Part shown: one piece after another, positions 42,046 through 50,845 of the stretch | Numbering within the stretch: position 1 is the stretch's first letter | How the letters are laid out: every line of letters starts with the position of its first letter | From: Alkalicoccus urumqiensis | Lineage (GTDB): Bacteria > Bacillota > Bacilli > Bacillales > Salisediminibacteriaceae | Reading direction: 5' to 3' | DNA length: 64,000 nt | Assembly: GCF_002993335.1 (NCBI RefSeq) | Contig: NZ_PVNS01000005.1 | Span: 1 to 64,000, forward strand | Program-made: the position numbers and the translations under genes | The notes under the pieces: generated by a model | What the model saw: only the letters and a program-made list of their open reading frames with translations | What the model was told of the DNA's origin: nothing | Databases searched by the model: none

Positions 42046-42438
42046 ATGTCCTATCACAAACTGCTTCTTGTCACTGCCGCGGCCTTCGGTGTCGTCGGTG
42101 TTTTTATGGGAGGGCACATGGCAGGCTCCGGCGGTCCGGCGCTCCGTCCGATTCACGCACACGTCCTCGTCGTAGGCTGGCTGACGCTTGCGGTCTGGTC
42201 CATGTACTATAAAGTGTACCGCCCTGCTCCCGGAAAGCTTGCTTTTTTCCAGGTCTGGAGCGGCATCATCGGCACGATCGGCCTCTGTACGGGCATGTAT
42301 GTATTCATGCTCAGCCCGTTTAACCTGCCGGAATTGTTTACCCTTCTCTATTATATCATCAGCGGCTCTATCCTCATGATCAGCTTTTTCCTCTTTTTCA
42401 TTATGGCACTGAAAACGCCGGATAATGAGACTGCCTGA
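42046..42438 (+). CDS. Small four-helix membrane protein resembling part of haem-copper oxidase subunit I
   Basis: A 130-residue integral membrane protein with four hydrophobic helices. The second carries RPIHAHVLVVGWLTLAVW, like the histidine-containing helix of cytochrome c oxidase subunit I/NnrS-type proteins. It is far too short for an oxidase subunit, so it may bind haem or be an accessory protein. AAAAGGAG precedes the ATG. A single gene, ended by a strong terminator. Confidence 0.7.
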   Translation: MSYHKLLLVTAAAFGVVGVFMGGHMAGSGGPALRPIHAHVLVVGWLTLAVWSMYYKVYRPAPGKLAFFQVWSGIIGTIGLCTGMYVFMLSPFNLPELFTLLYYIISGSILMISFFLFFIMALKTPDNETA

Positions 42439-42445
42439 TGAAAAG

Positions 42446-42483
42446 AAACAGCCCCGGACGTTTTTTGTCCGGGGCTGTTTTAC
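42446..42483. terminator. Bidirectional terminator between the small membrane protein gene and katE
   Basis: Stem AAACAGCCCCGGAC/GTCCGGGGCTGTTT around a GTTTTTT loop, flanked by A and T on both sides. Four bases from the katE stop. Confidence 0.88.
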
Positions 42484-42486
42484 CGT

Positions 42487-44532
42487 TTAATTCATAATGT
42501 CACGGCCCCAGAAACGGTGCGAAGCAACCGCTTCGGCGAAGGCCTTAGGGAAGTCTGCCGCATTGTCTTCAAGTACCACTCCCGGCCGGTCGTTCATGTT
42601 TTCTGCCTCCAGCCATGCAGCGGCATCTTTCGTCGCGCCAATCGGCTTGAAGTGCTGGAACGCCTCCAGCAGGAAGTAGCGGGCATCATGCTGGAACGGA
42701 CGGTCCGTATCTTTTCCGCCGACAGCAAGGAGGGCATCAAACAGGACGGATTCTCCGGTAAGGAACGTATGATCCACACCGAGTTTCGTGCCGTCAGAGC
42801 CGGTGAGCTCGCCGCCCTTGGCGCTGATCACTTCAATCACCGCTCCCTCTGCACGGAGTTTTTCCGCCGCGCTGCGTACCGCATCTGCATTATAGCCGTC
42901 TGCAGCAATAATGCCGACTTTCCGTCCGGACGGCGTAAACGTTGTGTTTTCCTGGCTGAGTGCCGGGGACGCTTTTGTCACCTGGGACTCGGTGCCGACT
43001 GCTTTCTCTGTACCCGTTGCTTCCGCAATCGTGTCGGAAAGCTCACGGCTTACGTTGGCAAACATGTCCACGACCTGCTTCTGGACAGATGGCTCGCCGA
43101 CTTTCCCGAGCTCGAAGCTGAACGCTTCTTTAATGTGTTCTTTCTCGGGATCGCTCATCGAATTCCAGAATAACCGTGCCTGCGAGAAGTGATCTTTGAA
43201 GCTGTCGCTCCGCGCCCGGATTTTGTGTGCATCGATCCGCTCGTGATAATGCTCGAAGCCGCCCTCTTCCGGTGGCGTCGTCTCCGGCGTATTATCTGCA
43301 AGCGAGTTATTGCCGTAGCTTACCTGACCCCGATTCACCGTCTGGCGCATGTGGCCGTCCCGCTGATTGTTATGGAACGGACAGACCGGACGGTTGATCG
43401 GAATCTCGTGGAAGTTCGGTCCGCCGAGACGGATCAGCTGCGTATCCGTGTAGGAGAAGAGACGTCCCTGGAGCAGCGGATCGTTGGAGAAGTCGATTCC
43501 CGGCACGATGCTTCCCGGATGAAAAGCGACCTGCTCGTTTTCTGCAAAGACGTTATCCACGTTCCGGTTCAGCGTCATTTTTCCGACGATTTTCACCGGT
43601 ATTTCTTCCTCCGGCCACACTTTTGTCGGATCGAGAATATCAAAGTCAAAGGAAAATTCGTCTTCTTCTTTAATAATCTGCAGACCGAGCTCGTATTCCG
43701 GGTATTCGCCGTTTTCAATCGATTCCCACAGGTCGCGGCGGTGAAAATCCGCATCTTTACCGGAAAGCTTCTGCGCTTCATCCCAGACGAGGGAGTGCGT
43801 ACCGAGCACCGGCTTCCAGTGGAACTTCACGAAATGGGACTCCCCTTTATCATTGATGAGCCGGAACGTGTGCACACCGAAGCCTTCCATCATACGGAAG
43901 CTTCGTGGAATACCGCGGTCGGACATCGCCCACATCGCCATGTGTGCAGATTCCTGATTGTTCGCAATAAAGTCCCAGAATGTATCGTGGGCTGAGGCTG
44001 CCTGAGGCATGCCGTTGTGCGGCTCCGGCTTCACCGCATGGGCGAGATCCGGAAACTTGATGGCATCCTGAATAAAGAAGACAGGTATGTTATTTCCAAC
44101 GAGGTCGTAATTTCCTTCATCTGTGTAAAATTTCGTTGAGAAGCCGCGGACATCGCGCACTGTCTCGGAGGAACCTTTTGAACCGGCGACGGTGGAAAAA
44201 CGGACAAATACCGGCGTCGTTTTAGATGTATCGTTTAAAAATCCGGCTTTCGTAAATTCCTTCAGCGGTTCATACACCTGGAATTCGCCGTGTGCCGAAT
44301 ACCCTCTCGCATGCACGACGCGTTCCGGGATCCGTTCATGGTCAAAGTGAGTCATTTTCTCCCGGAAGTGAAAGTCCTCGAGAAGCGTCGGCCCGCGCTC
44401 GCCGGCTTTTAAAGAGAACTCATCCTCCGCCATTTTCAATCCCGTGTTCGTCGTCAGCTTCTTGCCTTTATCTACGACTGTGTACTTTTCCAGCTGCTCG
44501 TCTTTTTTCGTTGGTTTCCGGTTTTCCGCCAT
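42487..44532 (-). CDS. katE: Large-subunit catalase KatE (HPII type)
   Basis: A 681-residue clade 2 catalase. The distal-haem His is in RVVHARGYSAHGEF (His74), the Asn in LVGNNIPVFF, and the proximal Tyr region in GRLFSYTDTQLIRLGG. A C-terminal flavodoxin/DJ-1-like domain (about 530-681, RKVGIIAADGYNAD) is typical for this clade. It removes hydrogen peroxide. AGGAGAGG precedes the ATG. A clear sigma-B promoter lies upstream, as for katE in B. subtilis. Confidence 0.96.
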   Translation of the reverse strand: MAENRKPTKKDEQLEKYTVVDKGKKLTTNTGLKMAEDEFSLKAGERGPTLLEDFHFREKMTHFDHERIPERVVHARGYSAHGEFQVYEPLKEFTKAGFLNDTSKTTPVFVRFSTVAGSKGSSETVRDVRGFSTKFYTDEGNYDLVGNNIPVFFIQDAIKFPDLAHAVKPEPHNGMPQAASAHDTFWDFIANNQESAHMAMWAMSDRGIPRSFRMMEGFGVHTFRLINDKGESHFVKFHWKPVLGTHSLVWDEAQKLSGKDADFHRRDLWESIENGEYPEYELGLQIIKEEDEFSFDFDILDPTKVWPEEEIPVKIVGKMTLNRNVDNVFAENEQVAFHPGSIVPGIDFSNDPLLQGRLFSYTDTQLIRLGGPNFHEIPINRPVCPFHNNQRDGHMRQTVNRGQVSYGNNSLADNTPETTPPEEGGFEHYHERIDAHKIRARSDSFKDHFSQARLFWNSMSDPEKEHIKEAFSFELGKVGEPSVQKQVVDMFANVSRELSDTIAEATGTEKAVGTESQVTKASPALSQENTTFTPSGRKVGIIAADGYNADAVRSAAEKLRAEGAVIEVISAKGGELTGSDGTKLGVDHTFLTGESVLFDALLAVGGKDTDRPFQHDARYFLLEAFQHFKPIGATKDAAAWLEAENMNDRPGVVLEDNAADFPKAFAEAVASHRFWGRDIMN

Positions 44533-44595
44533 TCAAGTCATCCTCTCCTGCATAGTGAAAAAGCCGGTATCCGGCCTTTCCCTGTAGAGACAGTT

Positions 44596-44621
44596 GTTCC
44601 CATCCGGGAAATGACTTAAAC
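44596..44621 (-). promoter_or_regulatory. Sigma-B promoter of katE
   Basis: Minus strand GTTTAA (44616-44621), 14-base spacer, GGGAAC (44596-44601), about 65 bases upstream of the start codon. -35 perfect, -10 close to GGGWAW. Confidence 0.88.
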
Positions 44622-44693
44622 CGTTCTGCCTTCGAACAAGACTTTCGTCGGAATACAATCGCATACAAATTCCACTGGAATGCCTTCTTTCAG

Positions 44694-44842
44694 CATAAAT
44701 AAATTAGGCAGAAACTGCCTGGTCTTAAAAGAAAAGAGATACATGCGGGAAAAGCAGGAGCTGAAGATCCACCGCTGCTGTTTTTACGGCGGTTAGCTGA
44801 AGCCCTGCCCGCGGCAGGCGATTGCCCTTGGAAGGATCAACC
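44694..44842 (+). repeat. Intergenic repeat family, copy R2 (shortened)
   Basis: The left module (AGGCAG-AAA-CTGCCT hairpin then GGTCTTAAAAGAAAAGAGAT, 44694-44740) closely matches 17522-17570. The core at 44761-44819 keeps CTGAAGATCC and TAGCTGAAG but replaces the hairpin between them with another that also pairs (ACCGC/GCGGT). The segment between modules is largely missing. Confidence 0.6.
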
Positions 44843-44849
44843 CCTCATA

Positions 44850-44881
44850 CAGAAAGCCCTCACCAACAATGGTAAGGGCTT
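44850..44881 (-). terminator. Terminator of ytvA
   Basis: Stem AAGCCCT-ACC/GGT-AGGGCTT (44854-44864 with 44871-44881), followed on the minus strand by a short T run. Confidence 0.65.
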
Positions 44882-44915
44882 CTACTGATTCTGGTTTTGT
44901 CCCAGCCTCTATTTA

Positions 44916-45689
44916 TTATTTTCCTTTTTCCAGCGCCTCGATCGCCTGCTGGACCGAGCCATACGTCTGCAGTTCCGTAAAGTCGATATTGATGCCTCTT
45001 GTACGCATGGCGATTTTCGGCGTGATGCCAGTAATAATCATGCGTACTCCTTTCAGCTTGAGAAGGTCTCCGAGCTGAAAAATGCCGTATGTCGCCGCTT
45101 CATCCATATCCTGAAATCCGGACAGGTCGACGATCATCGTCTCCACCTCGTCTTTATCAAGCTGCGGCAGAATGCGCTCAATGATAATATTCATCCGGCG
45201 CTCATCGATGTTTCCAATGATCGGCAGGACAGAGACACCTTCTTTTACCGGCACGACAGGGGTGGAGAGCAGCTCAATTTCTTCGTTGAACCGCTTCAGC
45301 TGCTCCTGCGCTTCTTTATACTCCGTAATATCTTTTTGAATGCCGACAAAATAATGCTGTTCCTCTGCCTCAAGGTAGATGGGGTCAATATGAAGCAGGT
45401 TCCAGAAAGGCGTCCCATCCCTTTTGTAGTTCAGGATTTCGACAGACACCGGTTCTTTCGCTGCAATCGCCTTCCGGAGCGTGGCAAGCGTCTCCGGATC
45501 GGTATCTTCCCCCTGAAGAAAGCGGCAGTTACGTCCAATCATTTCCTCCCTCGGATAGCCGGTCAGATCCGAGAAACCCTGGTTGGCATAAATAATCGGA
45601 TTATCCGGCTGTTCGGGATCGCTGATAATGAACACGAGCTGCGTTTTTTCGAGCACTTTGTTTTTTAGTTCCTGCAAATCCGTTACCAC
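44916..45689 (-). CDS. ytvA: Blue-light photoreceptor YtvA (LOV-STAS)
   Basis: A 257-residue protein. The LOV domain (about 15-125) has the flavin-adduct motif GRNCRFLQG (Cys55) and the FMN-binding YKRDGTPFWN. A Jalpha-like linker leads to a STAS domain (about 145-250, VDLSGFQDMDEAATYGIFQLG). YtvA is a stressosome component that activates sigma-B in blue light. GTG start with AAGGGG about eight bases upstream. Separate transcription unit from the gal genes. Confidence 0.94.
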   Translation of the reverse strand: MVTDLQELKNKVLEKTQLVFIISDPEQPDNPIIYANQGFSDLTGYPREEMIGRNCRFLQGEDTDPETLATLRKAIAAKEPVSVEILNYKRDGTPFWNLLHIDPIYLEAEEQHYFVGIQKDITEYKEAQEQLKRFNEEIELLSTPVVPVKEGVSVLPIIGNIDERRMNIIIERILPQLDKDEVETMIVDLSGFQDMDEAATYGIFQLGDLLKLKGVRMIITGITPKIAMRTRGINIDFTELQTYGSVQQAIEALEKGK

Positions 45690-45757
45690 TGGATCGCCCC
45701 TTTTCTCAAATACTCCCGCTTTCCGGTGAAAGCAGGCTCTGAATTTCCGCTTTCTCT

Positions 45758-45785
45758 ATTGTAGCGAAATTCCAAAGTATTGAAA
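45758..45785 (-). promoter_or_regulatory. Sigma-A promoter of ytvA
   Basis: Minus strand TTTCAA (45780-45785), 16-base spacer, TACAAT (45758-45763). The -10 lies in the loop of an inverted repeat GAATTTCCGCT/AGCGAAATTC (45741-45772). Confidence 0.55.
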
Positions 45786-45793
45786 AGCAGCAG

Positions 45794-46987
45794 CTATTCG
45801 TGGACATCCGGGTCATACAGCCTGGAAAGAATCAGCGTGCAGGCACCGATGAGCGACGCTTCGCCTTTCAGCTCCGCCGTCACGACTGTCGTCGCCGCGG
45901 CTCGTTCTGTGAGCGCCCGTTCCTCAATGACTCTTTTTACGGCAGGCAGCAGGTAGTCCTCCGCTTTTGCCACGCCGCCGCCGAGTATAATCAACGGCGG
46001 ATTCAGCAGGTGAATTGCGTTGATGAGCCCGCGCCCGAGCTCTTCTCCGGCCTCCATCAGCAGGTTCACCGCCTCCCGGTCTCCATTTTCAGCTGCCGAA
46101 AAAATTCCTGCTCCGTCCCGCTGGTCTTCCGCAAGCTTCAGCGTACCTGCTTCTGCAAGCTTTTCCGCCTGATAGCGGAGCGCCTCGCCGGATGCCAGCG
46201 TCTGCAGGCATCCCACAGCGCCGCAGGAGCACATCCGCCCGTTCCGCTCCATCGCCATATGACCAATTTCTGCAGCGAGGCTGTCGGCGCCGTGGTACAG
46301 CGTATCGTCAATAATACAGCCGCCGCCGATTCCTTCGCCGATGTTCAGGCAGAGAAATGTATCCGCACTGCGTCCCGCACCGAACCAGCGCTCTCCGAGT
46401 GCCATCGTTTTCGCATCATTCTCTACAATCACGGTCTGGTTCGTCCGCTTCTCAAGCGACTGCTTCAGTTTCACATGGCGGAAACCGAGAGACGGTGCGT
46501 GCTCGACCGTGCCCGTTTCATGATCAATAATGCCGTGCATGGCGACACCGATGCCCATAAGCGGAGGCGCCTCTTCCGGGATCTCCCGGATAAAGGCTTC
46601 GGTCACCTCCCCGATCCACTCGGAAAACGACGCTGCATCCAGAGAATCCGGCATCTCCACCAGCCGCCGCTCTTTCACTTCCGCCTCCAGGTTCGTCCTG
46701 GCGAGCCGCACTTTCTGCACACCGATATCAATGCCGATAATCGAGCGGCTGTCTGCTTTTATCTTCAGTAAAATCGGCCGTCTGCCGCCCTTGGAAATCC
46801 CGGAACTGCTTTCAAAAATGACGTTCTCTTCAATCAGCTCCGCGGTCAGATTCGTCACCGTCGGCGGTGTGAGTTTCGTTAATTTGGCCACTTCTGCTCG
46901 GGAAACGGGACCGCGGCTCCGGATGGCGGTGAGAATCCGGGAACGGTTGTAGGATTTCATCCGGGAGAAGCTCGTCTGTTCTTTCAC
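45794..46987 (-). CDS. ROK-family transcriptional regulator
   Basis: A 397-residue ROK repressor (XylR/NagC type). An N-terminal winged helix (GPVSRAEVAKLTKLTPPTVTNLTAELI, about 25-55) precedes the ROK sugar-kinase-like domain with GIDIGVQKVRLAR, the ATP/glucose region VENDAKTMALGE, and the zinc motif HMAMERNGRMCSCGAVGCLQT. It is coupled to galT by a GTGA overlap, so it is the last gene of the galKET operon and probably regulates galactose use, though a classical gal ROK regulator is not proven. Confidence 0.88.
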   Translation of the reverse strand: MKEQTSFSRMKSYNRSRILTAIRSRGPVSRAEVAKLTKLTPPTVTNLTAELIEENVIFESSSGISKGGRRPILLKIKADSRSIIGIDIGVQKVRLARTNLEAEVKERRLVEMPDSLDAASFSEWIGEVTEAFIREIPEEAPPLMGIGVAMHGIIDHETGTVEHAPSLGFRHVKLKQSLEKRTNQTVIVENDAKTMALGERWFGAGRSADTFLCLNIGEGIGGGCIIDDTLYHGADSLAAEIGHMAMERNGRMCSCGAVGCLQTLASGEALRYQAEKLAEAGTLKLAEDQRDGAGIFSAAENGDREAVNLLMEAGEELGRGLINAIHLLNPPLIILGGGVAKAEDYLLPAVKRVIEERALTERAAATTVVTAELKGEASLIGACTLILSRLYDPDVHE

Positions 46988-48498
46988 GGCCGCTTCCCCT
47001 GCACTGTATGCAGAAACCGGTCAAATGCATCCAGTCCCTCCCCGGTGCGTTTAAAGACGCCGGCGTGATGAAGAATCGTATGGAACACATTGCCTACTTC
47101 CTGCTCCAGAAACGCTTTTTTGTCCACCGCTTCTCCTTTTTCCACTGCCTCAAGCGCCCATGCGGCATGCTTTTCAGCAATGCTGTCTTTCAATGCCGCT
47201 TCCGGATCCGCGCTGTTCAGCGCTTCTGCAGTCAGTTCCAGTTCTTTATCGAGCCTTCCCGGCAGAACGGCGAGACCCATAACTTCGATGAGGCCGATAT
47301 TTTCTTTTTTAATGTGATGCACTTCTTCGTGCGGGTGATAGATACCCATCGGATGTTCTTCGGACGTCAGGTTGCTCCTAAGCACCAGATCCAGCTCAAA
47401 CTGCTCCGCGCGCATCCGTGCAATTGGAGTGATCGTGTGATGCGGCGTGCCGTCCGTTTCCGGAATGATCTGCACGGAGCGGTCTTCATACTGCTTCCAC
47501 TGCCGGAGTATGTCTTCCCCTGCCCGGACGACACTGTGCTTATCCTTTCCGCTGAGACGGACGACCGACATCGGCCAGCGGACGCGGCCTGCTGTGACTC
47601 CCGGGTGGGCGGCAAGCTCCTCTTTGTTATCGACTTCCGCCCGCGCCATCGGGAACTCGTACCGGCCTGCCTGATAGTGATCGTGGCTTAAAATGGAGCC
47701 GCCGACGATCGGGAGGTCTGCGTTTGATCCGATAAAGTAATGCGGATACTGCTCCACAAAGTCGAGCAGCCGCAGAAAGGTATCTGCTGTAATTTTCATC
47801 GGCTCATGATCTGCTTTCAGAACGATGGCATGTTCATGGTAATAGACGTACGGCGAAAACTGCACGTGCCACTCTTCGTCAGCGAGCTTCACCGGAATCG
47901 TCCGCAGGTTCTGCCGGGCGGGATGATTTAAGTGTCCGGCGTAGCCGACATTCTCCTGGCAGAGCAGGCAGAGCGGGTACGAGGAAACCACCGCTTTTTT
48001 CGCTGCCTGAATTTCTTTCGGATCTTTCTCCGGCTTGGAAAGGTTAATCGTAATATCGAGAGCGCCGTACTCTGTCGGCGTTTTCCAGCTGAGGTTTTTG
48101 GCGATCCGGTCACGGCGGATATAGTGTATATCCTGGCACCATTCATAAAACCAGGCCGTTGCCTCCCGGATCCCTTTCTCTCTTTCCAGTTCACGGAACC
48201 GGCGCGTCACATCCGACGGCCTCTGGGCGAAAACATCCATCAGCTTCGTATCGAGCAGGTCTCTTTCTGTGACCGTGTTCTGTTCCAGAACGCCGTTTTC
48301 CGCGGCCCAGTCCAGAATATCCTGAAGGATGGCTGCGGCTTCTCTGGCACCGTCTCCCTTAGCCGGACGCTCGATCGATTCAGTTATATCAAGGATAGAG
48401 AGAAGCTGATTTTTGCAGTAAATGCGGTCCTGGGTCTCAATGAGATGCTTGGAGGCGGCGTAGTCGATCAGTTCATTTAACAGCGCGTCGATGTTCAT
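46984..48498 (-). CDS. galT: UDP-glucose--hexose-1-phosphate uridylyltransferase, class II
   Basis: A 504-residue class II GalT as in Bacillus and Lactobacillus. N-terminal MNIDALLNELIDYAASK; the active-site region around GGSILSHDHYQAGRYEFPMARA contains the HxH-like histidines. It exchanges UDP between glucose-1-P and galactose-1-P. ATG at 48498 overlaps the galE stop (ATGA); upstream in-frame starts lie within galE and are not used. Confidence 0.95.
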   Translation of the reverse strand: MNIDALLNELIDYAASKHLIETQDRIYCKNQLLSILDITESIERPAKGDGAREAAAILQDILDWAAENGVLEQNTVTERDLLDTKLMDVFAQRPSDVTRRFRELEREKGIREATAWFYEWCQDIHYIRRDRIAKNLSWKTPTEYGALDITINLSKPEKDPKEIQAAKKAVVSSYPLCLLCQENVGYAGHLNHPARQNLRTIPVKLADEEWHVQFSPYVYYHEHAIVLKADHEPMKITADTFLRLLDFVEQYPHYFIGSNADLPIVGGSILSHDHYQAGRYEFPMARAEVDNKEELAAHPGVTAGRVRWPMSVVRLSGKDKHSVVRAGEDILRQWKQYEDRSVQIIPETDGTPHHTITPIARMRAEQFELDLVLRSNLTSEEHPMGIYHPHEEVHHIKKENIGLIEVMGLAVLPGRLDKELELTAEALNSADPEAALKDSIAEKHAAWALEAVEKGEAVDKKAFLEQEVGNVFHTILHHAGVFKRTGEGLDAFDRFLHTVQGKRP

Positions 48499-49496
48499 AG
48501 CGCTCCGCCTCCGCGGTACCCTTCCGGATGGCGCTGATGCCATTCCCAGGCCGTTTTCACGATCGTATGAAGATCCTGCTGCTCCGGCTGCCAGTCCAGC
48601 ACGCGGCGCGCTTTGTCGGAGGAGGCGATAAGAACAGCCGGATCTCCTGCCCGTCGCGGAGCGATTTCTTTCGGAATGTCCTTCCCGGTGACGGCTTCCA
48701 CCGTATCGATGACCTGCTGCACGCTGAAGCCGCTGCCGTTGCCGAGGTTAAAGACATTCGATTCTCCGCCGCCGCGCAGGTAGTCGACCGCACGCAGGTG
48801 GGCCTGAATCAGGTCGTGGACGTGAATATAATCGCGTACACACGTGCCGTCCTCTGTTGGATAGTCGTCACCGAAAACGGATATTTTTTCCCGCTGTCCC
48901 AGAGCGGTCTGCAGAATAATCGGGATCAGGTGGGTTTCCGGCTGATGGTCCTCGCCGATATCGTGTACCGGATGCGCGCCGGCCACATTGAAATAGCGCA
49001 GGCAGACAGAGCGGATTCCGTGCGCTTCTCCTGCCCAGTGAAGCATCCGCTCAATCGCGAGCTTTGTCTCACCGTATGGGTTGCCGGGTTTTACCGGCAT
49101 GTCTTCCGTAATCGGAACAGTTTCCGGTTCTCCGTAAACCGCCGCGGTTGAGGAAAACACGATGCGTCCGACGCCGTATTCCTTCATTTTCTTCAGCAGA
49201 TTTAAAGCTCCGCCGACGTTATTGTCGTAGTAGGTAAGCGGTTCGTTCATGCTGACACCGACGAGGGAGTCGGCGGCAAAATGAAGTACGTCTGTAATGG
49301 AATGGGTCTGAAAAATAATATCGAGCACCGCGCCGTCGCGGAGATCTCCTTCGTATAAAACGGCTCCGTCCATCACGGCCTCCCGGTGTCCTGTCTGCAG
49401 GTTATCGAGTACGACAACTTCTTCGTTCTGATCGAGCAGTGCTGCTGTTCCATGACTGCCGATATAGCCTGCGCCTCCACAGATTAATACTGCCAT
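48495..49496 (-). CDS. galE: UDP-glucose 4-epimerase
   Basis: A 333-residue short-chain dehydrogenase-type epimerase. NAD-binding GGAGYIGSHG at the start, catalytic SSTAAVYG with YGETK, and the sugar-binding NVAGAHP region. Interconverts UDP-glucose and UDP-galactose. 26 bases after galK. Confidence 0.96.
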   Translation of the reverse strand: MAVLICGGAGYIGSHGTAALLDQNEEVVVLDNLQTGHREAVMDGAVLYEGDLRDGAVLDIIFQTHSITDVLHFAADSLVGVSMNEPLTYYDNNVGGALNLLKKMKEYGVGRIVFSSTAAVYGEPETVPITEDMPVKPGNPYGETKLAIERMLHWAGEAHGIRSVCLRYFNVAGAHPVHDIGEDHQPETHLIPIILQTALGQREKISVFGDDYPTEDGTCVRDYIHVHDLIQAHLRAVDYLRGGGESNVFNLGNGSGFSVQQVIDTVEAVTGKDIPKEIAPRRAGDPAVLIASSDKARRVLDWQPEQQDLHTIVKTAWEWHQRHPEGYRGGGAL

Positions 49497-49522
49497 ATAC
49501 GCTCATCCTCTCTTTTTTCTAT

Positions 49523-50683
49523 TCAGCACAGACCGGCTCCGCCGCCGATACCGACGACGTAAAAGTCCGGCTTCCAGCCGATTTCGTTTTCGTATGCTTT
49601 CTCTATCGCGGAAAGGGTATCATCCATTCCCTGCTTCTCCACGAGGCTGACGGTACAGCCTCCGAATCCGGCGCCGGTCATCCGCGAGCCGATAACACCC
49701 GGCTGTTTTGCTGCAGCATGCTGAAGCACGTCCAGATGTGTTCCGGTTACTTCATAATCGTTTTTCAGCGACTGATGGGATTCCGTCATGAGTTGTCCGA
49801 ACGCCTGCAGATCCCCCTCTTCCAGTGCCTTCGCTGCCTGAATCGTGCGTGCGTTTTCAGTGACGGCGTGACGCGCTCTTCGGTAGAGTGTATCGTCTGT
49901 CAGGACTTCCGCGATCTCATCAAACTCCTGCGGACTCAGTTCACATAAGTAAGTGATGTCTTTTTTCTGCTGCAGAAGTGCCAGCGCCTTATCGCATTCC
50001 TCTCTCCGCTCATTATATTTCGAATCTGCCAGTCCGCGCCGTTTGTTCGTATTGGCAATTACAAGCTTCATGTCTTTTAACTCCACCGGAGCGTATTCAT
50101 AATCAAGTGTATTGCAGTCCAGAAGCATGGCGTGCGCTTCTTTACCCATGCCGATCGCAAACTGATCCATGATGCCGCACTGAACGCCGATAAAGTCGTT
50201 TTCCGCACGCTGCGCCAGCTTCACCAGCTCGATCCGGTCGATCTGAAAATCATTCAGATCATCCCAGGCAGCTCCCATGACGAGTTCGATGGACGCGGAG
50301 GAGGAAAGGCCGGCCCCGTTTGGGATATTCCCGTATACGTAAGCATCAAAGCCCTTCTCCCCTTTCCAGCCTGCCTCTGCCATAACCGCCATCATTCCTT
50401 TAGGATAGTTCGCCCAGTCGTGGTCCGCCTCATACACAAGCTCATCCAGCGTAAACGACTGGACACCCTGTTCGCGGAAATTTCCGGAGAACAGACGGAT
50501 CTGCCTGTCCGACCGCGGGGAGACTGCCATGTAGGTACCTACGGTCAGTGCACACGGAAACACGTATCCTCCATTATAATCTGTATGCTCCCCGATTAAG
50601 TTCACTCTTCCCGGAGCGAAAAACAGCTTCTCCGCCGGAAAGCCGAACTGCTCTTCAAACCCTTTACGTACTTTGGCTTCCAT
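49523..50683 (-). CDS. galK: Galactokinase
   Basis: A 386-residue GHMP kinase. Motif 1 is PGRVNLIGEHTDYNGGYVFP, the ATP loop NGAGLSSSASIEL, and motif 3 RMTGAGFGGCTVSL. It phosphorylates galactose to galactose-1-P. ATG at 50683 is set by AAAGGA seven bases upstream; a longer frame reads through the promoter region and is discarded. First gene of galKET. Confidence 0.96.
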   Translation of the reverse strand: MEAKVRKGFEEQFGFPAEKLFFAPGRVNLIGEHTDYNGGYVFPCALTVGTYMAVSPRSDRQIRLFSGNFREQGVQSFTLDELVYEADHDWANYPKGMMAVMAEAGWKGEKGFDAYVYGNIPNGAGLSSSASIELVMGAAWDDLNDFQIDRIELVKLAQRAENDFIGVQCGIMDQFAIGMGKEAHAMLLDCNTLDYEYAPVELKDMKLVIANTNKRRGLADSKYNERREECDKALALLQQKKDITYLCELSPQEFDEIAEVLTDDTLYRRARHAVTENARTIQAAKALEEGDLQAFGQLMTESHQSLKNDYEVTGTHLDVLQHAAAKQPGVIGSRMTGAGFGGCTVSLVEKQGMDDTLSAIEKAYENEIGWKPDFYVVGIGGGAGLC

Positions 50684-50740
50684 CCAACCATCCTTTCTTA
50701 CCCGATCTTTATTTATTAATTTAATAAACGTTCTACTTGC

Positions 50741-50768
50741 AGTATAGCGGATTGATTGGCAGATGCAA
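50741..50768 (-). promoter_or_regulatory. Sigma-A promoter of galKET
   Basis: Minus strand TTGCAT (50763-50768), 16-base spacer, TATACT (50741-50746), in the divergent region with fruR. Confidence 0.75.
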
Positions 50769-50793
50769 CCCCTTACACGAAAATGAATTTTTT

Positions 50794-50827
50794 TGATTGA
50801 TTTTGATAAAAAGTGATTGATTTTGAT
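50794..50827 (+). promoter_or_regulatory. Two FruR-type operator half-repeats
   Basis: Exact direct repeats TGATTGATTTTGAT at 50794-50807 and 50814-50827, 20 bp apart, overlapping the fru -35. DeoR-family FruR proteins bind such A/T-rich direct repeats. Confidence 0.7.
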
Positions 50828-50845
50828 TGAAAGATGTATTATGAT
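50817..50845 (+). promoter_or_regulatory. Sigma-A promoter of fruRKA
   Basis: TTGATT (50817-50822), 17-base spacer, TATGAT (50840-50845), 32 bases before the fruR start codon. Confidence 0.75.

Larger units (their letters stand above)
44533..44915. other. Intergenic region between katE and ytvA
   Basis: Contains the sigma-B promoter of katE (44596-44621), a diverged copy (R2) of the intergenic repeat (44694-44842) and the ytvA terminator (44850-44881). No gene is supported. Confidence 0.7.

Noticed and set aside
50794-50827. Direct repeats considered as a CRISPR fragment
   Set aside because: Only two 14-base copies with six bases between them, lying on a promoter; operator repeats fit better.
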